A stretch of DNA of 14,137 nt, from positions 1-14,137 of the forward strand of contig CAYUCV010000028.1 in the NCBI GenBank assembly GCA_964443545.1, in the 5' to 3' direction. Shown here in pieces: positions 6,256 to 14,137 of the stretch. This DNA is from JBAZKV01 sp964443545 (GTDB lineage Bacteria > Margulisbacteria > WOR-1 > JAKLHX01 > JBAZKV01). Every line of letters starts with the position of its first letter. Position 1 is the stretch's first letter. Below the pieces are notes generated by a model. That model saw only the letters and a list, made by a program, of their open reading frames with translations, did no database searches and had not been told where the DNA came from. The translations under genes and the position numbers were made by a program.

Positions 6256-9246
6256 TTAGAGGCTTTTTTCTGCCAGACGGATGATAGCGGCTTCGCCTTT
6301 ATTTTCCACCCTGATAATGTCTTTTGATAATGGCCGCTCTATGACAAGCGAACCGTTCTTATAGGTTACAGAGCGCACCTCTTTTTTAAGGGCGGCAATT
6401 CTGATGCCAACCATTTCAAAAAGGTTTTCGGCCTGCCGCGGGAGCTTTCCGAACCGGTCAAGGAGTTCTTCTCTTATATCTTTTATCCCTTCATCCGAAG
6501 AAGCCAGATTGAGCCTCCTGTAAAAATAGATCCTCTCGTTCTCGTCCTCAACATAGGAAGCGGGCAGATAGGAGTCGACCGGAAGTTCGATCTTAACTTC
6601 CCTTTCTTTATGCGGCCTAATGCCTCTGGCCCTGTCGGCGGCTTCTTTAAGCATCTCGCAGAACAGGTCAAACCCTACTGTTGCAATATGACCGCTCTGC
6701 CTGGCGCCAAGGACTTCGCCGGCGCCCCGTATCTCAAGGTCCCTCATGGCTATTTTATAGCCGCTTCCAAGCTCGGTAAATGATCTTATGGCCGAAAGCC
6801 GCTCCAGAGCGGCGCCGCTGAGGCCCGAGGGATCGGAATATAGCAGATAGCAATAGGCCTTAACATCCGACCTGCCGGCCCGGCCGCGCAGCTGGTACAG
6901 GGTAGAGAGCCCGAACCTGGAAGGGTCGTTGATGAGTATTGTGTTGACGCTGGGAATATCTATCCCGGATTCAACGATAGCGGTCGAAACAAGCACATCA
7001 TATTTCTTATCGATAAAGTCCAGCATTATCCGCTCAAGTTCGTGACCCTTCATCCTGCCGTGGGCTATGGCGGTCCTGGCCTCGGGAACCGCTTTTCTTA
7101 GCCTTTCGGCCTCGCCGGAGATAGAGTCTATCCTGTTATGGATATAGAAAACCTGGCCGCCCCTGTCAATCTCTCTTACAACAGCATCTCTTACCGCCTT
7201 TTGGCTCCAGGGCAGCAGGCTGGTGTTTATCGAAGACCTTCCCGGGGGAGGCGTCTTTATCACACTGATGTTCCAGAGGTCGGAAAGCGCCATATAAAGG
7301 GTCCTTGGTATGGGGGTGGCCGACATGGACAGGCAGTCTATCCCCTTTTTCATGGCCTTTAATTTTTCTTTGTGGCCGACGCCGAATTTGTGCTCTTCGT
7401 CCACTATTAATAGACCGAGGTCCTTGAACTTTATATCTTTTGACAAAAGACGATGCGTTCCAATGACCACATCAACTGTCCCCTCCTCAAGGCCGACAGC
7501 GGTTTCCTTTTGCTGCTCTTTGGTCCGAAACCGTGAAAGCATCTCGACCCGGAACGGAAAAGGCGCAAACCTTGACTTGAATGTCTGGTAATGCTGCTCG
7601 GCAAGAACTGTGGTGGGCACCAGCAGAGCGACCTGTTTTCCGGAACAGACCGCCTTAAAAGCCGCCCGCAGGGCGACCTCGGTCTTTCCAAATCCCACAT
7701 CCCCGCACAGGAGCCTGTCCATAGGCTTTTGAGATTCCATGTCAGTCTTGACAGACTTGATCGATAGTGCCTGGTCCGGTGTTTCATCAAAAGGAAAGGC
7801 GCTTTCAAATTCGTGCTGCCAAACATTGTCCGGGGGATGCGAAAAACCTGTGCGGCTGTTCCTGGAACTGTACAAATCCAGAAGGTCCTGAGTAAGCTTT
7901 TTTGCCGAAGCTTTTGCCTTCTTCTTTGCCGTGTGCCATTCGTGCCCGCCAAGGCTGTTGAGATCAGGAGCGTGTTCTGAGGCGGCCCTGTAGGCAAGGA
8001 CTTTTTGGATCTTATCGACCGGAACATAAAGCCTGTCCTGACCGCGGTACTGGATAAAAAGATAGTCGCAGGTCCTGCCGTTGAATGTCTGGGACACAAT
8101 GCCTTTGTAAAGCCCTATTCCGTGGTCCTTGTGGACCACATAGTCCCCCTCTTTAAAGTCAACCGCAGCTCCCCGCAAGGGGATCTCTTCTTTTGGCTCC
8201 TTGAACCTGCGCTGAACGAATTTTTCTCCGAAGATCTCCCTGTCGGTGAATACTGCCAGGTCGAGATCAGGAATAATAAATCCTTGCGAAAGCTGCCCCC
8301 GAACCAGCTTCACATCAGGGTTTTGCGCGCCGCTTTCATCCAGCAGTTCTGCCAGGCGCTCATCCTGACCGGACACTATATATACTTTGCCTCTGTGTTT
8401 TTTGATGTCCCGGATAAACTCTTCGCTGCGCAAGGCATAGTTTTGAGGGGTTTGAGTCTCCATCTTAAAGCCGTCCTGCCTCGGCAGCGCGCTGAAGAAC
8501 ACCTGCGCGCATTTTATCAGGTCCAGGTCCTCCTTTTTGAAGGCCTGCGGCTCATCTACAAAAACAGCGTCCCCTTTTGAAAAGTAGTCGAAGATACTGG
8601 AAGTCCCTGTCTCTTTTACCGGCAGTATCTCAGCCTCGCTTATTTTGATCGTTGACCTCTGTGTAAGAGGATCAAAATGTCTTATTGATGCTATGCTGTC
8701 GCCGTCAAATTCTATCCTTACCGGGGCCTGCAGAACCGGAAAGATATCAACTATACCTCCCCTTACGGCCAGCTCCCCGCTTGCTTCCACCATGGCCTGG
8801 CGCACAAAACCGGACCTTATCAGGTCTTCGATGAGGCGCTCTATACTTAGGTTCGTCCCCTCTTTGAGAACGATCCTGGATTTATCCAGCTGACCGGGAG
8901 AAAAAGTGCCTGCTTTTGAGGCCCCGACAGAAGCTACTACTACCGTTGTCCCGCTGCCGGAGAGGGCTCTGAGCGCCGGCAGTCTTGATTCCGCTTCTTT
9001 TGAGTCCAGAAGAAAAAGGGAGTTGTTCTTTTCATCAAGAAAATATTGTAAGTCGCCGAATAGTTTTTCGGCCTCCTGTCCGGTGGGGGCAAGGATAAGG
9101 GTTTTGTTAAAACTTGCGGAAAGGACGGCCATGAAAACGGCCTTTGCTCCAAAGAACAGGCCGCTCACCTGACCGGCTTTCAGTATCTGCGAGGGGTTTA
9201 TCCTGCTTTTTACCAGCCGTGAAACTTCAAAGAGGTCCGTCAGCAT
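6256..9246 (-). CDS. mfd: transcription-repair coupling factor Mfd
   Basis: SF2 DNA translocase that pushes RNA polymerase stalled at DNA lesions off the template and recruits UvrA for nucleotide excision repair. In this 996-residue protein the UvrB-like N-terminal module (about 1-230) includes RGGIVDIFP at 162-170. The CarD-like RNA-polymerase-interaction domain begins at about 363 with FKEGDYVVHKDHGIGLYKG. The helicase core has Walker A GDVGFGKT (515-522), a DEEH box (616-619), SATPIPRT (642-649) and QLRGRAGR (785-792). The C-terminal TRCF regulatory domain (about 885-985) follows. It is about 150 residues shorter than E. coli Mfd (1148), mostly because the part before the RNAP-interaction domain is more compact (Walker A lies about 110 residues earlier). 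The N-terminal module has no Walker A of its own, as expected for Mfd. The start at 9246 lies 3 bases after the pth stop, with AGGA just upstream. Confidence 0.97.
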   Translation of the reverse strand: MLTDLFEVSRLVKSRINPSQILKAGQVSGLFFGAKAVFMAVLSASFNKTLILAPTGQEAEKLFGDLQYFLDEKNNSLFLLDSKEAESRLPALRALSGSGTTVVVASVGASKAGTFSPGQLDKSRIVLKEGTNLSIERLIEDLIRSGFVRQAMVEASGELAVRGGIVDIFPVLQAPVRIEFDGDSIASIRHFDPLTQRSTIKISEAEILPVKETGTSSIFDYFSKGDAVFVDEPQAFKKEDLDLIKCAQVFFSALPRQDGFKMETQTPQNYALRSEEFIRDIKKHRGKVYIVSGQDERLAELLDESGAQNPDVKLVRGQLSQGFIIPDLDLAVFTDREIFGEKFVQRRFKEPKEEIPLRGAAVDFKEGDYVVHKDHGIGLYKGIVSQTFNGRTCDYLFIQYRGQDRLYVPVDKIQKVLAYRAASEHAPDLNSLGGHEWHTAKKKAKASAKKLTQDLLDLYSSRNSRTGFSHPPDNVWQHEFESAFPFDETPDQALSIKSVKTDMESQKPMDRLLCGDVGFGKTEVALRAAFKAVCSGKQVALLVPTTVLAEQHYQTFKSRFAPFPFRVEMLSRFRTKEQQKETAVGLEEGTVDVVIGTHRLLSKDIKFKDLGLLIVDEEHKFGVGHKEKLKAMKKGIDCLSMSATPIPRTLYMALSDLWNISVIKTPPPGRSSINTSLLPWSQKAVRDAVVREIDRGGQVFYIHNRIDSISGEAERLRKAVPEARTAIAHGRMKGHELERIMLDFIDKKYDVLVSTAIVESGIDIPSVNTILINDPSRFGLSTLYQLRGRAGRSDVKAYCYLLYSDPSGLSGAALERLSAIRSFTELGSGYKIAMRDLEIRGAGEVLGARQSGHIATVGFDLFCEMLKEAADRARGIRPHKEREVKIELPVDSYLPASYVEDENERIYFYRRLNLASSDEGIKDIREELLDRFGKLPRQAENLFEMVGIRIAALKKEVRSVTYKNGSLVIERPLSKDIIRVENKGEAAIIRLAEKSL

Positions 9247-9249
9247 TTC

Positions 9250-9813
9250 CTAGACCCCGTTGAACTGGTTCATTGCGGCCTCGGGCCCGTTTGCCACAAT
9301 TTCAACGACCGCAAGCGCAGCCGTATTTATGGCGGAAGAAAAAACATCCCTTTTATCTTCTTCCAGCCTGGAAAGGACATGGTCTGAGGCTTCCTTTAAG
9401 ACGGGACGGCCTGCTCCTATCCTGACCCTTATAAAATCCCTGGCATTTAGATGTTCTATCACCGATTCTACCCCTTTGTGGCCGGCAGAACCTCCTCCGA
9501 TCTTGATCCTGACCCGGCCTTCTTCTAGATCGATATCGTCATAGACCAGGACCACCTTTTCCGCGGGGATCTTATAATAATCGGCAGCCGCTTTGACGGC
9601 CTGTCCGCTCAGGTTCATAAAGGTCTGTGGGGACAAAAGCACCGCCTTTGCGCTGCCAAGATCGGTCTTTGCTGCTTTTGCCCTGAACTTTCGGTCATTC
9701 TTAAGAACCGTCCCGTGTTCAATGGCAAGGCGGCCTATGACCTCAAAGCCAAGGTTGTGTCTGGTGTCTTCGTATTCTTTGCCCGGATTACCGAGCCCTG
9801 CGATCAAATACAT
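9250..9813 (-). CDS. pth: peptidyl-tRNA hydrolase (bacterial type Pth)
   Basis: Cleaves the ester bond of peptidyl-tRNAs that drop off the ribosome, recycling tRNA in the cytosol. The 187-residue length is typical. N-terminal LIAGLGNPG gives Asn9, equivalent to E. coli Asn10. TRHNLGF gives the catalytic His19 (E. coli His20). TFMNLSG gives Met66/Asn67. YDDIDL gives Asp92 (E. coli Asp93). GGGSAGHKG carries Lys113 where E. coli has the substrate-contacting Asn114. FIRVRIGAGRP completes the family signature. The start follows a purine-rich GAGG about 11 bases upstream and a clear promoter. It is followed 3 bases later by mfd; pth-mfd is a common bacterial gene order. Confidence 0.96.
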   Translation of the reverse strand: MYLIAGLGNPGKEYEDTRHNLGFEVIGRLAIEHGTVLKNDRKFRAKAAKTDLGSAKAVLLSPQTFMNLSGQAVKAAADYYKIPAEKVVLVYDDIDLEEGRVRIKIGGGSAGHKGVESVIEHLNARDFIRVRIGAGRPVLKEASDHVLSRLEEDKRDVFSSAINTAALAVVEIVANGPEAAMNQFNGV

Positions 9814-9836
9814 GCGGATATGCGCCTCAGGAAGGG

Positions 9837-9865
9837 ATTATAACATTTTGGAGAGCCCTTGATAA
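9837..9865 (-). promoter_or_regulatory. sigma70-like promoter with extended -10, for pth-mfd
   Basis: Minus strand: -35 TTATCA (9860-9865), 17-base spacer, -10 TATAAT (9837-9842) preceded by TGT, giving an extended TGnTATAAT element. Transcription would start near 9830, about 17 bases before the pth ATG. It fills most of the 60-base gap after the SLH-barrel gene, in which no terminator hairpin was seen. Confidence 0.6.
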
Positions 9866-9873
9866 GTCTTGGC

Positions 9874-11829
9874 CTAGTAGTTCTCGGACCTAAGAAAGAA
9901 CTGCCTCGGTTTTTTAACATTGGCCATTGAATTGGGGCCGTAGCCGCGCTCCCAATCAAGCAGCCAGTCTATTCTTTCTTTGCCGTAATCCGTTTTGGAG
10001 AGCATTTCAACTGCTTCGGACCTTGCAAGGCCCTGTTTTATCATGAGCCTGTCCGAAGTTATAAAGTCCAGCAGGCCTTTTTGCTTTGCCGCCTCAATTG
10101 AGCCGACAGCCCAGTGCTTGAGCCCGACATCCGAGTAAGGCTTGTATTCCGGTATCGGAGAATTCAGCCCGTCAAATCTTGACATGACCGATACGCCTTC
10201 CACCCTGTTTATGGTGCGGCTGGGCTTAAAGGTCCCGTCGGGATAGCCGACAACAAGCCCTCTGACCGTTGCGGTCTTAATATAGCCCGCTGCCCAGTGT
10301 CCGGAAACTACATCGGGATAGACTCTTACCTTGGGATCAACGATTAAGAGTTCTTCTCCCTTGGCCCTTACCAATACCGTGGCCAGTTCCGCTCTTGTCA
10401 GGGTCCTCTCGGGCCTGAAGTTGCCGTCCGGATAGCCTTCTACAAGGTCCCCGGTGGCGCAGTATTCTATCGGAAGCCTTGCCCAGTGTTCTTCTCCAAC
10501 ATCGCCAAAGGTCTTAAGCCTTAGGATCCTTCTTCTGTGAGTTTCAAGAAGATTGCCCTTGCTGTCGAACGCCTCGATGATAAGCAGGTTCTTGCCGTGC
10601 ACGGGCAGATCTATTTTTTTGCTGAAGGTCCTGTCGGAGGACCGGCGCTCATAAGGGAGCGTCACCTTGTTGACCTCTATCCTGTCAACAGAAGGATGCG
10701 CTATGCCGGAAACTGTAACATAATCCCTTCTTGTGATAAGTTTGTCCCTGGGCTTGAGCATCGTGATATAGCCTTCTTTTTTCTTCTCTTCGTCGCTTCC
10801 GACATAAGAGATAGAGAAGTAGTGGGTCGCGTTCTCTTTAATAGAAGAATATGGATGATATGCGTAATCAAAGGCTATCCCGCTGAGCCTGAGGCCGACA
10901 CCGGCAGTAAGATTTGTGGCCTCAGCCGCGCTCACGGTAGCAGGAACGGGATCTTTGTCGATACCGGCACGCAGGGCAAGGGCTTCTATGGGCCACCATT
11001 CGGCGCCCAGATGCAGACCTGCCTGCCTCTTTGGATCGAACGGATAAAGGTCCGCGTCCGCTGCCAGGGTCAGCTTCATATTGGACTCTACAAGGGCCTT
11101 GTCGGCCTTACCAAGAACACCCACGCTGACACCGGCCTTTGTTATTGACGGTATGCTTTCTTCTATGCCGCTCTTATATGTGACAACTCCGCCAAGGCTT
11201 GCGGGAAGGATGTTCTGCTGGTTAAGGCCCAGGCTGAGCCAGCCTTTTGGTGTGTACAAAACACCGAGGTCAAGATCTATGCCCCTGCCGTCAGCCGCAG
11301 TTGCGTCGCTGGTGCCGGAATTGGCCTTGTCAAAATACTTTAGGTTGGCGCCAAGGTAGAGGTCTTTGCCGTGTTCGGTCACTGCAGACAGCGGAAAGCC
11401 GTATGACAAGAACAGCAGATTGTTGCTCCAGCCTCCGAGTCCCGCCGGGGTCGGATAATGGTCTGCTGAGATCGCGTCGCTGCCAAGTATCCAGATATTG
11501 TCTACGCGAGATCCCACATAGCCCAGTCCTACCGAGCCGATCTCTAGAGGATAAGTCCCTGCAAGGGACATATAGTTAACATCTCCCATAAGAGAGGAAT
11601 ACATGGTGGTAAGTTTAGGCCCGTTAAGCCTGCCGAGCCCTGCAGGATTGAGGAAGAGCGTTTCGCCGTCCTGAGCAACCGCCACATAGGCCTTGCCCAT
11701 ACCAAGAGGCCTTGCTCCCACGCCTATGTACATCGGGTCAGAAAAGGAGGCGACTTCCGCGGCAAACCCAATACCTGCCATAAGCACCAGGACCGTTAAT
11801 GCTGCTATGTATTTCTTTATCATACTCAT
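9874..11829 (-). CDS. PorV/UPF0164-like outer-membrane beta-barrel fused to an Ig-like domain and three SLH repeats
   Basis: A 651-residue exported protein. Residues 1-23 form a signal peptide (MSMIKKY, hydrophobic core, cleavage near GFA-A). Residues about 28-343 have the PorV/PorQ/UPF0164 pattern: GVGARPLGMGKAYVAVAQDG followed by LFLNPAGLG, then alternating barrel-like strands ending HYFSISYVG. Residues about 352-440 look like an Ig-like or glucodextranase-B-like domain (KLITRRDYVTVSGIAHPS). Three SLH repeats follow at about 442-492 (GYPDGNFRPERTLTRAELA), 502-553 (GYPDGTFKPSRTINRVEG) and 564-612, the last with a degraded GYPDG motif. A basic, aromatic 35-residue tail ends the protein. The start at 11829 is chosen because its ATGA overlaps the upstream stop; an ATG two codons later (11823) is possible. 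A barrel puts both termini in the periplasm, so the SLH part would face the peptidoglycan. The domain calls are strong; the tethering or secretion role is inferred. Confidence 0.88.
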   Translation of the reverse strand: MSMIKKYIAALTVLVLMAGIGFAAEVASFSDPMYIGVGARPLGMGKAYVAVAQDGETLFLNPAGLGRLNGPKLTTMYSSLMGDVNYMSLAGTYPLEIGSVGLGYVGSRVDNIWILGSDAISADHYPTPAGLGGWSNNLLFLSYGFPLSAVTEHGKDLYLGANLKYFDKANSGTSDATAADGRGIDLDLGVLYTPKGWLSLGLNQQNILPASLGGVVTYKSGIEESIPSITKAGVSVGVLGKADKALVESNMKLTLAADADLYPFDPKRQAGLHLGAEWWPIEALALRAGIDKDPVPATVSAAEATNLTAGVGLRLSGIAFDYAYHPYSSIKENATHYFSISYVGSDEEKKKEGYITMLKPRDKLITRRDYVTVSGIAHPSVDRIEVNKVTLPYERRSSDRTFSKKIDLPVHGKNLLIIEAFDSKGNLLETHRRRILRLKTFGDVGEEHWARLPIEYCATGDLVEGYPDGNFRPERTLTRAELATVLVRAKGEELLIVDPKVRVYPDVVSGHWAAGYIKTATVRGLVVGYPDGTFKPSRTINRVEGVSVMSRFDGLNSPIPEYKPYSDVGLKHWAVGSIEAAKQKGLLDFITSDRLMIKQGLARSEAVEMLSKTDYGKERIDWLLDWERGYGPNSMANVKKPRQFFLRSENY

Positions 11830-14137
11830 CTCTTCACCACCCACACCTTGCATTTGCCAAGGAGTTTGCTGCCATATACCAGCCTGGCAAGATAGACGCC
11901 GTTGCCCGACACCTCGCCGTAATCATTGGTCCCGTTCCACTCTATTTCGTTGTAGCCTGTGGTCCCGGCATGTGCTCTGTTAAGGACTATCCTGCCGGAG
12001 GTATCGAACAGGTACAGGTTGACCGAAGCGTCCTGGCTTAGGCTGAACCCAAATTTTGTGACCTCGCCAAGAGGATTGAACGGATTAGGATAATTGAACA
12101 GGTCGCCTTCTATGTATACATCGTCAGAAGGAACTTTGACCGCTATTGTATAAGTTGCCGTGTTGCCCGATGTATCTTTGGCAGTTATGGTGACCGTAAG
12201 CGGCCCTTCGGTAAGAGCGCTTGTAAGGGCAAGGGTCATGGCGCCTGTTGCCGCATCATAAGCCGCAGCAGGGGTAGAAGAAGTGCTGTATAAGGCCCCC
12301 ATATCTACAAGTATGGTCGCGGTGTCTATCGCGACATCGTCCAGTATCGTCGCTTTTAGCGTCGGGACCTTCCTTATCACATCCCTGGGCAGAATGCTCT
12401 TATCGTTAAAGGTGACATTCGTTATTGTCGGCGGTACCGTGTCGGACAGGGTGCTCATGGAGGTCATGTTGTCGATCCCCATTACATTAGTTTCTATGCC
12501 GTCGCCGTTGTACGCTGACACGCCGTATATATAGCTGGTGTTGGGCTTAAGGCCCGAGTCGGTGTACTTTCTTTCGACTGGCGAGTCGGCCAGCTTGATC
12601 CATTTGATGCTTGAGGGGTCTATAGTTCCCTTCACATTAACTGTATCGGCCCTGTAGATAGAATACTTGCTCGAGCCTCCGGCTCCCGGATTCCATGTAA
12701 AGGATATCGTCGAAGAGGTAGATCCCGCCTGCTTCAGGTTGACCGGAGGATTGGCCAGCGTATATCTGGTCTCGGTATTGGATCTGTCCGAGGTCCCGTG
12801 AGCGTTATAGGCCACCGCATATCTTGTATACGGGGTGTTAGGCGACAGTCCCGCTTCCTTTGTGGATCCGGTGTTCGCCGCTGTTACACCTTTAAGAGAA
12901 GCTGCTGTATCGAACAGCTGGAAGCCGGTTTCATTGTTCGAATTGTCGCTCCAGGCCCAGGTTATCTGGCTGGTGGAATCCGCCACACCCTTAAGGTTGG
13001 TCGGGGCCGCAGGCGGAACATTTGTCGGAATTCCCACCGTAAAGTCAACAAAGTTGCTTTCCCTGTCATTGGCCCTTACCTGCACAGGGTATACCCCGTT
13101 GGCTATTGTAGGCACTATCACCGTTATCGATGTGTCGCTCCATGCCGTCACATTTGCTGTTGTTATCCTGTTGAGACCGAATGTCACATGGTATGATGCC
13201 GTTGACCTGTTGGCCGCTCCCGGATCTGCCAGGAAGTTCGTTCCAGTTATCACTACCGTTGTCCCAGCCAGACCAACATTAGGCGTTAATGCCGTTATCA
13301 TCGGCCCCGGCGTCGGCGCTGTCGTTACCGTGAACGGCACTCCGTTGCTCACTGCTCCTCCAACAGTCACTTCAACCGGCCCGCTGGTGGCTCCCGCAGG
13401 CACTGTCATTACTATCTTGGTCGCGCTCCACGAAGTGGTCGCCGCCACTAACCCGTTAAGCGTTATCGTGCTTGTCCCCTTGGTCGCTCCAAAGTTCCTT
13501 CCAATAACTGTTACTGTGGTCCCCACCGGCCCGTGGCTCGGCCCAAGAAGGTCTATTATCGGCCCTGTCCAGTTGACCGCCTTAAGCAGGTCTATGTTGC
13601 TGCTTACCGCGTTCGCGTTTGCCCCCTCGTACACAAAGGTGTAGCTCTTTACCTTGTTAGAAAATACGTTGTCATCCTTTACCGCCCCGCTGTACTCATC
13701 TCTCCATATCCTCGTGTACGGCACCTTGATCTCTTTGAATGATGCGCTGTTATTCAGCTTGTAGCTGTCCAGCGCCCTGTACGCCTCGTCATTTGTCCCG
13801 TCCTTGTATTCCGTTACCGACAGCCTTGCCGTGTTCCCGGTCCCGTCACCTTTAACGTAGTACACCAGCATATTTGCAGTACTTATGTCTATTGCATCAA
13901 CAGCAGGAGTTGAAAGATACCCGCCCCAGTATCCGCCCCATTGTCCGGCTGTTGCTCCCGGATATGTCAGCTGCATTGACTTAAGACCTTCGTAGATCGT
14001 AGTTGTTGAGTTCGCGGGATCCCCTATCGTTGCTTCTCCCGCCACCGCCCCCGAACTAAAGTAACCGTCCATCTGACCTCTCGGGTCCGTTTTGCCGTTC
14101 TCTTCATAATTGTCTATTATTATGTCCCCGCCCCCGT
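11826..14137 (-). CDS. large secreted multidomain surface protein with TIG, FN3 and FlgD/T9SS-type C-terminal domain (5' end beyond right edge)
   Basis: The frame is open from the right edge through an internal Met at 14072, so the true start is outside the window; 769 residues are visible. Counting from that Met: about 1-167 resembles a carbohydrate-binding jelly-roll (GQWGGYWGGYLS, NMLVYYVKGD, FKEIKVPYTRIW, SYTFVYEG). Residues 171-249 and 256-346 are two IPT/TIG domains (GPVGTTVTVIGRNFG; GLAGTTVVITGTNF). Residues about 352-438 and 441-540 are two FN3 domains (LSPNTPYTRYAVAYN; LKPNTSYIYGVSAYN). Residues about 547-647 are an Ig-like domain with the ending AKDTSGNTATY. Residues about 655-748 are a FlgD-like/T9SS type-A-like C-terminal domain (YPNPFNP, LYLFDTSGRIV, EIEWNGTNDYGE, GNGVYLARL). 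It is likely an extracellular adhesin or sugar-binding protein exported through two membranes. Its stop overlaps the barrel gene start (ATGA), so the two are probably made together. The exact ligand is unknown. Confidence 0.85.
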   Translation of the reverse strand, partial: GGGDIIIDNYEENGKTDPRGQMDGYFSSGAVAGEATIGDPANSTTTIYEGLKSMQLTYPGATAGQWGGYWGGYLSTPAVDAIDISTANMLVYYVKGDGTGNTARLSVTEYKDGTNDEAYRALDSYKLNNSASFKEIKVPYTRIWRDEYSGAVKDDNVFSNKVKSYTFVYEGANANAVSSNIDLLKAVNWTGPIIDLLGPSHGPVGTTVTVIGRNFGATKGTSTITLNGLVAATTSWSATKIVMTVPAGATSGPVEVTVGGAVSNGVPFTVTTAPTPGPMITALTPNVGLAGTTVVITGTNFLADPGAANRSTASYHVTFGLNRITTANVTAWSDTSITVIVPTIANGVYPVQVRANDRESNFVDFTVGIPTNVPPAAPTNLKGVADSTSQITWAWSDNSNNETGFQLFDTAASLKGVTAANTGSTKEAGLSPNTPYTRYAVAYNAHGTSDRSNTETRYTLANPPVNLKQAGSTSSTISFTWNPGAGGSSKYSIYRADTVNVKGTIDPSSIKWIKLADSPVERKYTDSGLKPNTSYIYGVSAYNGDGIETNVMGIDNMTSMSTLSDTVPPTITNVTFNDKSILPRDVIRKVPTLKATILDDVAIDTATILVDMGALYSTSSTPAAAYDAATGAMTLALTSALTEGPLTVTITAKDTSGNTATYTIAVKVPSDDVYIEGDLFNYPNPFNPLGEVTKFGFSLSQDASVNLYLFDTSGRIVLNRAHAGTTGYNEIEWNGTNDYGEVSGNGVYLARLVYGSKLLGKCKVWVVKR

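Noticed and set aside
7431..8099. 222-residue minus-strand open frame in another phase within mfd
   Set aside because: It overlaps the helicase core of Mfd out of frame; its Arg/Ser/Cys-rich composition is typical of a frame shadow.
12835..13644. Long open frame on the plus strand (269 residues, Val/Thr/Pro-rich) antisense to the surface protein
   Set aside because: It lies fully inside the TIG/FN3 coding region of the minus strand, has low-complexity composition mirroring the repeated domain codons, and shows no family signature.

Overview
This 14.1 kb window reads as an ordinary, densely packed bacterial chromosome. Seven of the eight genes lie on the minus strand, and one small gene of unknown function lies on the plus strand. 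There is no RNA gene, CRISPR array, insertion sequence, phage gene or long non-coding stretch; the largest gap between genes is 77 bases. The organism is probably a double-membraned (diderm) bacterium. It encodes a PorV/UPF0164-like outer-membrane barrel fused to S-layer-homology (SLH) repeats, next to a large multidomain secreted protein that ends in a FlgD-like, T9SS type-A-like C-terminal domain with the NPFNP signature. That combination is typical of poorly cultured lineages (for example Margulisbacteria/WOR-1 or Elusimicrobia-like groups). This placement is a guess from gene content, not a demonstrated one.

Layout, in the direction of transcription (right to left). (1) 14137-9874: a cell-surface pair. 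A large secreted protein, whose N-terminus lies beyond the right edge, carries a carbohydrate-binding-like region, two IPT/TIG, two FN3 and one Ig-like domain, then the C-terminal sorting-like domain. Its stop overlaps by 4 bases (ATGA) the start of the barrel-Ig-SLH gene. (2) 9813-6256: pth (peptidyl-tRNA hydrolase) and mfd (transcription-repair coupling factor), 3 bases apart, behind a good sigma70-like promoter with an extended -10 element. (3) 5581-6231, plus strand: an unrecognised 216-residue soluble protein with a strong Shine-Dalgarno. It is divergent from mazG and convergent with mfd. (4) 5503-1: a housekeeping cluster mazG - ftsH - ftcD-like - valS. ftsH/ftcD overlap as TGATG and ftcD/valS as ATGA, implying translational coupling. 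valS runs off the left edge.

The housekeeping cluster covers nucleotide-pool sanitation (MazG), membrane protein quality control (FtsH), folate one-carbon metabolism (glutamate formiminotransferase, possibly acting in 5-formyl-THF salvage) and tRNA charging (ValRS). The most interesting part is the surface pair: a sorting-domain-bearing surface protein co-translated with a PorV-like barrel that itself carries peptidoglycan- or cell-wall-binding SLH repeats. This suggests a dedicated outer-membrane tether or display module. No component of a full type IX secretion machine is visible here, so that reading stays inferential.
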